Shown here: piece by piece, positions 33,918-38,329 of the stretch | How positions within the stretch are numbered: position 1 is the stretch's first letter | How the letters are laid out: every line of letters begins with the position of its first letter | Assembly: GCA_031269465.1 (NCBI GenBank) | Contig: JAISZB010000301.1 | Span: 1-38,329, forward strand | Origin: Clostridiales bacterium | GTDB taxonomy: Bacteria; Bacillota; Clostridia; Lachnospirales; WQUN01 | Direction: 5' to 3' | DNA length: 38,329 nucleotides | Notes under the pieces: model-generated | What the model was told of the DNA's origin: nothing | The model's input: the letters and a program-made list of their open reading frames with translations, nothing else | The model's database searches: none | Position numbers and translations under genes: made by a program

Positions 33918-35203
33918 GCATTGGAGCTTTTATAATGGAGCGTCTAGCAGAAATCACAACCGTTTTTCTGCAGGTTTATTTTCTGTACCGCACGCTGGAA
34001 ACAAAAATAAAAATACGGCGGCAATTCATAGCTGGCACTGTTTTTTTATGCATACGGTTAGCATATTATATCATCGGCTTGGGGTATCGTCCTTATTTTT
34101 CGGTATTAGCGGGGATTGTCTATGCTGGATTTGTTTTTCGCGGAAAATTTACGACGCGTATGGTTTGGACTGTCATTCCGGTTGTACTAGATGGAATAGT
34201 AGATGCAGCTATCATCAGCCTTTATATTTTATTCCCGGATACTTCTACGGCGCAAGTAGACGCAGAGGGGCCGACCCGTGCATTGATAATTATTGCCGCC
34301 AAAGCAACTCTTTTCGCAACATATCATTTGATTACAGGGAAGATTGATAAAAGCCACATAATTCTATTTCAGGACTGTATTTCGATGTTGACCGTTCCCA
34401 TAGGATGCTGGATTATGTTGGAGTTTGTTTTCCAGTATGCTGACGCCATGACGGATAGGCAGGGTCTGCCGCTGATGGCGGCGGGAAGTTTTGTTCTGTT
34501 GCTGATGATGGCAAGCACCGTCGCCCTATATAATCGGATTACAGCGAACACAAAAGAATTGATGCAATCAAAATTGCAGCTCCGAACTTCTGAATTAACG
34601 CAAGATCATATCCGACAAATTAATAATATGTATTCGCAGCTATCGTCAATCCGTCATGACCTCCGCAATCATTTTGTTGCTATATCTGGATACCTGAAAG
34701 CAAAAAACTATGATGCTTTGGAGCAATATGTAGGAACCTTAAACGATGTAGATATGAGCGCCTTGGAATATGTTAATCATCCGGTTCTCAATGCCCTTAT
34801 CTGTTCCAGAATGGCGATGGCGAAAGAAAAAACTATAGACTTCACCGCCAATGTCGCCTTGCCAGCAAACTTACCGATCAAGGATGTGGACTTGTGCATT
34901 TTGGTGAGCAATATACTGGATAATGCCTTTGAAGCCAACGAAGGGGCTATGGAACCGAAGTTTATCAGCCTATGCACCCGCGTGGTAAATTCATATTGGG
35001 TAGTCGCATGCCGCAATGCAACACGCAGACATGGCCAATACCGAACTTCGAGAGCTTTGAAGTCCACGAAAGAAATTGAGGGCATCCACAGTATAGGTAC
35101 AAGGGAAATTCAGGAGGTAGCGGAAAAGTCCGGGGGATTCGTAACCTACCGCCACGAAAACTATGAGTTTACCACTTTGGCGACGATTAAGCTGCCCACT
35201 TGA
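33914..35203 (+). CDS. AgrC-like GHKL sensor histidine kinase
   Basis: A 429-residue protein with six or so N-terminal membrane segments (to about residue 205), then a coiled region and the phospho-acceptor His248 in SIRHDLRNHF. The ATPase N box is DLCILVSNILDNAFEA, and the C terminus has GIGTREIQEV-like sequence (GIHSIGTREIQEVAEKSGGF). This is the layout of AgrC-type receptors for cyclic thiolactone or lactone peptides. It is coupled to the regulator by an ATGA overlap and followed after 27 bp by agrB. Confidence 0.9.
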   Translation: MSIGAFIMERLAEITTVFLQVYFLYRTLETKIKIRRQFIAGTVFLCIRLAYYIIGLGYRPYFSVLAGIVYAGFVFRGKFTTRMVWTVIPVVLDGIVDAAIISLYILFPDTSTAQVDAEGPTRALIIIAAKATLFATYHLITGKIDKSHIILFQDCISMLTVPIGCWIMLEFVFQYADAMTDRQGLPLMAAGSFVLLLMMASTVALYNRITANTKELMQSKLQLRTSELTQDHIRQINNMYSQLSSIRHDLRNHFVAISGYLKAKNYDALEQYVGTLNDVDMSALEYVNHPVLNALICSRMAMAKEKTIDFTANVALPANLPIKDVDLCILVSNILDNAFEANEGAMEPKFISLCTRVVNSYWVVACRNATRRHGQYRTSRALKSTKEIEGIHSIGTREIQEVAEKSGGFVTYRHENYEFTTLATIKLPT

Positions 35204-35230
35204 TATTTAAGCCATGAAGGAGGAATGTCT

Positions 35231-35851
35231 ATGCTGGATATTCTGACAAGCAAAAGTACGGATTACTTGATACTAAATGAAGTCATTGCTGAAGATGATA
35301 GGGATGTTTACGAATACGGCTTCCATGCGCTGTACAATAACATCATTGATATTTCATCCATTGCAATAATATCCGTTTGGCTCAACCAGGTGCCGCAGAC
35401 CATTCTTTACCATATTTCCTTTATCATCCTAAGAAATATTGCCGGAGGTTTTCACGCGAAAACGCATCTTAGATGCTTTATCATGTCAACGGTAATTTGG
35501 CTGCTCTCGCTGTTGGCCATTTCTATGATGGCCTTGCCCTTGAACTGTCTTGGACTTGCTGGCGTCGCCGTCGTTCTCATATGGGTGAAAGCGCCAGTAG
35601 AACATGACAACAGTCCTTTAAGCGCAGAAAAGCATAGACGCATGAAGCTTTATAGCCGTGTTGCCTCGGCAGTTTTTTTTACAATTATTCTATTTACATA
35701 TCTGCTTATGAAAGAATATATTTGGATAGCAGTGTCGCTGGCCTACGGCATGGCCTCACATGCATTTCTGATATTAGGATCTCTGTTGCAGGCGCGTTTG
35801 AGCAAAACTAGGGGGCAGGCAGTAAATTTGCATCGGCCCATGCTATACTGA
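35231..35851 (+). CDS. agrB: AgrB-like autoinducer-processing membrane endopeptidase
   Basis: A 206-residue membrane protein. ATG 35231 sits seven bases after AAGGAGG; ATG 35225 would be only one base after it. The AgrB signature RNIAGGFHAKTHLRCF contains catalytic His75 and Cys82, seven apart as in S. aureus His77/Cys84. Membrane segments follow to the C terminus. AgrB cuts the AgrD precursor and closes the ring. The last residues and the stop (LY, TGA) are encoded by the terminal repeat of the element at 35844-35976, so the original C terminus may have been altered by that insertion. Confidence 0.93.
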   Translation: MLDILTSKSTDYLILNEVIAEDDRDVYEYGFHALYNNIIDISSIAIISVWLNQVPQTILYHISFIILRNIAGGFHAKTHLRCFIMSTVIWLLSLLAISMMALPLNCLGLAGVAVVLIWVKAPVEHDNSPLSAEKHRRMKLYSRVASAVFFTIILFTYLLMKEYIWIAVSLAYGMASHAFLILGSLLQARLSKTRGQAVNLHRPMLY

Positions 35852-35976
35852 TTTGCATTGAGAGTTCCTATTTTGGAGCTTGATTATACAGCGAGTGCAA
35901 AATGCCGATATCAGTCGCACCACTCAATGGATAATCAAGTTCCAAAATAGGTATAATTTGACTGCAAATCAGTATA
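35844..35976. repeat. Type I hairpin repeat between agrB and agrD, supplying the agrB stop
   Basis: The left end TATACTGATTTGCATTGAGA and right end TTTGACTGCAAATCAGTATA, with inner arms CCTATTTTGGAGCTTGATTA and ATAATCAAGTTCCAAAATAG and core GCAAAATGCCGATATCAG. It is one of the best-preserved copies; both ends finish in TATA. Confidence 0.88.
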
Positions 35977-35986
35977 TTCACGCCAC

Positions 35987-36032
35987 CAGATAGCTATACA
36001 CGGCAAACCCCTTGAAATATCTGCCTGTATTA
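35987..36032 (+). promoter_or_regulatory. Direct-repeat control element upstream of agrD
   Basis: TTCACGCCACCAGATAGCTA, TACACGGCAAACCCCTTGAA and ATAT are closely matched at 36539-36585 upstream of the amidase gene. The GCTATAC box resembles a -10 element without a good -35, as expected of an activator-dependent promoter. Confidence 0.55.
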
Positions 36033-36092
36033 CGGATAATTAGCTCTCAATCAGATATAACATTCTAGCAGTAATGAAGTGAGGTGAATACT

Positions 36093-36221
36093 ATGAATCA
36101 GAAAATGGCTAAGTTGATCTCGACTGCGGTTCTGTCAATCGCAAAGAAGTCTTCCAGTACCGTATGTGATTGGCGCACCTACCAGCCCAAAGTACCTCAA
36201 AAGTTGCGGGAGAAGAAATAA
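36093..36221 (+). CDS. agrD: AgrD-like autoinducing peptide precursor
   Basis: A 42-residue peptide from ATG 36093 with GAGGTGA six bases upstream. The N-terminal amphipathic helix is MNQKMAKLISTAVLSIAKKS, followed by SSTVCDWRTYQPKVPQKLRE. Aligned to S. aureus AgrD (CDFIMDEVEVPKEL), the ring Cys and Asp, the conserved Val-Pro of the charged tail and the spacing all match (CDWRTYQPKVPQKL). The predicted signal is a thiolactone ring of CDWRT with a short tail such as TV or STV. It is cut by AgrB and sensed by the AgrC-like kinase. It is the fourth gene of the locus rather than next to agrB, separated by the repeat and its own control region. Confidence 0.85.
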   Translation: MNQKMAKLISTAVLSIAKKSSSTVCDWRTYQPKVPQKLREKK

Positions 36222-36676
36222 GCCGACGCAGGCGGGCAGGAACGCGCATACTGTACGTATTTGGGGCGGAAGCGGTCAATAACGAGGTCTTAAGGGGTTC
36301 TAACCGTCAAATCCGATTGCATTTTCTTGAAAAGATTTGAGGACTCACTGCTTATCTTGGTAAATTTCTTTAGGTTCTGAACTTTCCTCAGTAAACTTTT
36401 CGGGTCTGTAATCTTTAATAAAGTGATAAAAACAACCGTGTATTTTTACAAGAAACATATGGCGCCGGCCCCCTATTCATGTCAAGCCTCTACTTGCACT
36501 CATGTTGCCGGAGGCGACACAGTCCTACCCATGCTATTCACGACGCCAGTATGCTATACTCGCCAAACCCCTTGAATAATATTCGCATCATCTCAATAAT
36601 GAAGTAAGCAGCAAATCTTCTTTATTGAAAGGGGCGATTCCAATGGGCTTTGAGGTATTATAGAATTTTGTAAAGG
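36222..36676. other. Intergenic, control region of the amidase gene
   Basis: No gene or common repeat was found from 36222 to 36530. A direct-repeat control element follows at 36539-36585. A six-codon frame with AAAGGGG upstream (36642-36662) is too short to claim. Confidence 0.45.
36539..36585 (+). promoter_or_regulatory. Direct-repeat control element upstream of the amidase gene
   Basis: TTCACGACGCCAGTATGCTA, TACTCGCCAAACCCCTTGAA and TAATAT; matches 35987-36032 upstream of agrD. TGCTATACT looks like an extended -10 box. Confidence 0.55.
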
Positions 36677-36727
36677 ATGCGTAGCAAAGGCGACTCAGTC
36701 GCCAAAATCAACTTGAGGGGGATCTAT

Positions 36728-37882
36728 ATGAAGACAAAACTGTTTGCAATTCTCTTCACTGCCATATTAATCATGCCGGGCACAGCCGTCAGTGCGGCAG
36801 GCATGCGGGAAGAGGACAGCCGCATTCAGCGGAATGCTTCTGATTATCTTTACAACTTCGTGGCGGACAGCTACGGCGAATACTACACGATTGACGATTG
36901 GAGCGCCAAGATTTTCAGCATTTCGGCGGATGGTGGAGAGACTGCGGTTGAAGCCGAAGTGGCTTACACTAAAACCCTGAAGGCTCGATCAGCGGATGAA
37001 CTGCCGTATATGAAAGCAGCTGCCGGAGTGAAAGCGGCCTTGAGCGATTCGGCAAAGCGGATGGGCGGCCCCTTGGCAAAGCTAAGCGCATTGCAATTAA
37101 GCCAGGCTGCAAGCTTAATCGATAAAGACATCGCCTTCCAGCAGTCAGAATTAAAGCAGTACATAGGCGCGAAGCAAAACTGCACAAATCGCTTCAAATT
37201 GACTTTCAACACGGACAGCCTCGCTGTTGACGCCAATTCATTGCAGGTGTTCTATGGCGTAGATTATTTTCCAAAAGAAGATTTTTACATAGATTCAGAG
37301 GCTGTCATGACACAAGGCATCACCGAAAAATTAACGGCCCAAATAGCGCAAGAAGCATCCAGCCCAATAAAAGCTACGGTTGCGGCTAATCTGCCCGTGT
37401 ACCATAGATTGACCGCGCGCGCATATGCGCAGACCTATTGGAAACCTTATAATACGGCTTATCCCGATCAAAATCCCAACGGCGGGGATTGCGCCAACTT
37501 CGTTTCGCAGTGCATCTTCGCCGGCGGCATACCTAAAGACAACCTGTGGTCTTCAACATTGAACAATTGGACGGTCTCATGGGTCAACACCGGAAAAAAC
37601 GCGCAGGCCAACAATGCGGGGCTTTGGAGGTACATGACCAACAATCAAGGCACGTCAGGCAAGCAGTATTTTTACGAATGCCTTAGATCCCAAGCGGCCG
37701 CCGGCGGCTTCATCCTTTGGAAAACCGGCTATTCCCATGTCGCGTTCATTGTCGCGAATGACACGGTTACAATGCAATATAATGCGCACAATTATGATCA
37801 GCATGAGGTAAGCTTTTCTACATCCGAGTTCGCAAACAATGATTACCGCTTCTTCTTTTCAACTAACTACGCCAATGACTAA
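36728..37882 (+). CDS. Secreted Amidase_6-domain protein (putative cell-wall amidase)
   Basis: A 384-residue protein from ATG 36728, after AGGGGG; an earlier start at 36677 adds residues before an obvious signal peptide. Signal peptide MKTKLFAILFTAILIMPGTA, cut after VSA. The N-terminal half (about 30-225) is an unassigned exported domain. The C-terminal Amidase_6-type domain begins RAYAQTYWKPYNTAYPDQNP and has catalytic-type Cys255 in GGDCANFVSQC and His337 in GYSHVAF. NlpC/P60-like folds of this kind cut peptidoglycan peptides or amides. Its upstream region shares a control element with agrD, so it is a candidate quorum-sensing target. Confidence 0.85.
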   Translation: MKTKLFAILFTAILIMPGTAVSAAGMREEDSRIQRNASDYLYNFVADSYGEYYTIDDWSAKIFSISADGGETAVEAEVAYTKTLKARSADELPYMKAAAGVKAALSDSAKRMGGPLAKLSALQLSQAASLIDKDIAFQQSELKQYIGAKQNCTNRFKLTFNTDSLAVDANSLQVFYGVDYFPKEDFYIDSEAVMTQGITEKLTAQIAQEASSPIKATVAANLPVYHRLTARAYAQTYWKPYNTAYPDQNPNGGDCANFVSQCIFAGGIPKDNLWSSTLNNWTVSWVNTGKNAQANNAGLWRYMTNNQGTSGKQYFYECLRSQAAAGGFILWKTGYSHVAFIVANDTVTMQYNAHNYDQHEVSFSTSEFANNDYRFFFSTNYAND

Positions 37883-38007
37883 GGCATAAATGATTCCATC
37901 GCCATGAATGCGCAACTTTTTGATATTTTGATCTCAAGACGCCCTTTGGAAATGGAGGGTGCGAGGATGCGGAATTCATGGCGCGCAGAGAAAGGAGATT
38001 CATCATA

Positions 38008-38329
38008 ATGAAGACAATATTGATTGGATTGGCGGCCGCCGCGGCCGTGCTTGCGGCGACGGCGGCCCCGGCATTTGGAGCTATAGCGGCGACCCCCACA
38101 AGCTCGACGGTTTCGGTGGACGGAAAGCCGATAGCCTTTGATTCGTACAACATCAACGACTACAACTATTTCAAAATACGGGACGTGGCCTTCGCCCTGA
38201 ACGGCGGCGCAAAGCGGTTCGCCATCGCATGGGACGCCGGCGGCAACGCCATGACTCTGACTCCCGGGGCGGCGTATGAGCCGACCGGAGAGGAAATGGC
38301 ATCGAAAGGCTCGGAGAAAAAAACGGCGG
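38008..38329 (+). CDS. Stalk-domain (copper amine oxidase N-like) secreted protein, partial
   Basis: Begins at ATG 38008 after AAAGGAG and runs off the window. The signal peptide is MKTILIGLAAAAAVLAATAA, cleaved near FGA. The following SSTVSVDGKPIAFDSYNIND, then YNYFKIRDVAFALNGGAKRF, is the usual start of the copper amine oxidase N-terminal-like 'stalk' domain found on many Paenibacillus and clostridial surface proteins. What follows it is not visible. The tract is much GC-richer than its neighbours. Confidence 0.8.
   Translation, partial: MKTILIGLAAAAAVLAATAAPAFGAIAATPTSSTVSVDGKPIAFDSYNINDYNYFKIRDVAFALNGGAKRFAIAWDAGGNAMTLTPGAAYEPTGEEMASKGSEKKTA

Noticed and set aside
6801..35976. CRISPR array from the repeated palindromes
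   Set aside because: The repeats are dispersed over 29 kb with unequal spacing, long inverted arms and variable sequence; no cas genes are present.

Overview
The window looks like a Gram-positive Firmicute of the Paenibacillus/clostridial type. This rests on YesN/YesM two-component pairs, a lipoprotein plus LplB/LplC-type sugar importer, a surface xylanase with S-layer homology domains, an agr quorum-sensing locus, a copper-amine-oxidase-like 'stalk' protein at the right edge, and Gram-positive ribosome binding sites and promoters. No rRNA, tRNA or CRISPR array was seen.

Left edge (1-2000): mostly non-coding, with a decayed IS4-type transposase. On the minus strand at 468-587 there is a 39-residue Cys-rich peptide gene with an excellent ribosome binding site. 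Its DW-x-C-xx-C-xx-C-xx-C pattern and its short leader match the thurincin H class of sactipeptide bacteriocins. I regard it as the most striking single item in the window.

2.0-12.9 kb, plus strand: a one-directional cluster behind a perfect consensus promoter. It encodes a SAM methyltransferase, a CmoA-like (carboxy-SAM synthase family) protein, a NodU/CmcH-type O-carbamoyltransferase, a histidyl-tRNA synthetase, a HisRS/HisZ-like paralogue without the histidine-binding motif, an exonuclease III homologue, a radical SAM enzyme, a thymidylate-kinase-like protein and three tandem dCTP-deaminase-like proteins, of which only the middle one keeps all the catalytic residues I checked. The combination is unfamiliar to me. 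It suggests biosynthesis of a carbamoylated, possibly aminoacylated nucleotide-related product, or of a modified nucleotide.

13.2-31 kb: a xylan-use region. An AraC-type response regulator (minus), then a YesN/YesM regulator-kinase pair (minus), diverge from a sugar-binding lipoprotein gene. After a 1.6-kb gap filled with repeats come two permease genes, an intracellular GH10 xylanase and a 1696-residue secreted xylanase (four CBM22-like modules, GH10, CBM9-like, three SLH). The likely scheme is that the surface enzyme cuts xylan, the importer takes up oligomers, the intracellular enzyme finishes them, and the YesMN pair senses them.

31-32.8 kb: a graveyard of an IS4-type relic, an IS630-type relic and a broken secreted-protein gene.

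33.2-37.9 kb: an agr system in the order regulator (LytTR), kinase (GHKL), AgrB, AgrD. The AgrD gene is 42 codons and easily missed. It is followed by a secreted Amidase_6-type protein whose upstream region shares a direct repeat with the upstream region of agrD, so the two may be co-regulated.

Scattered through almost every gap are hairpin-forming repeats of about 100-165 bp with a shared centre (GCGAAATGCCGATATCGGCA). At least two of them supply the stop codon of the gene before them. A separate 110-bp element at 20594-20703 has perfect 13-bp terminal repeats and perfect 8-bp target duplications.
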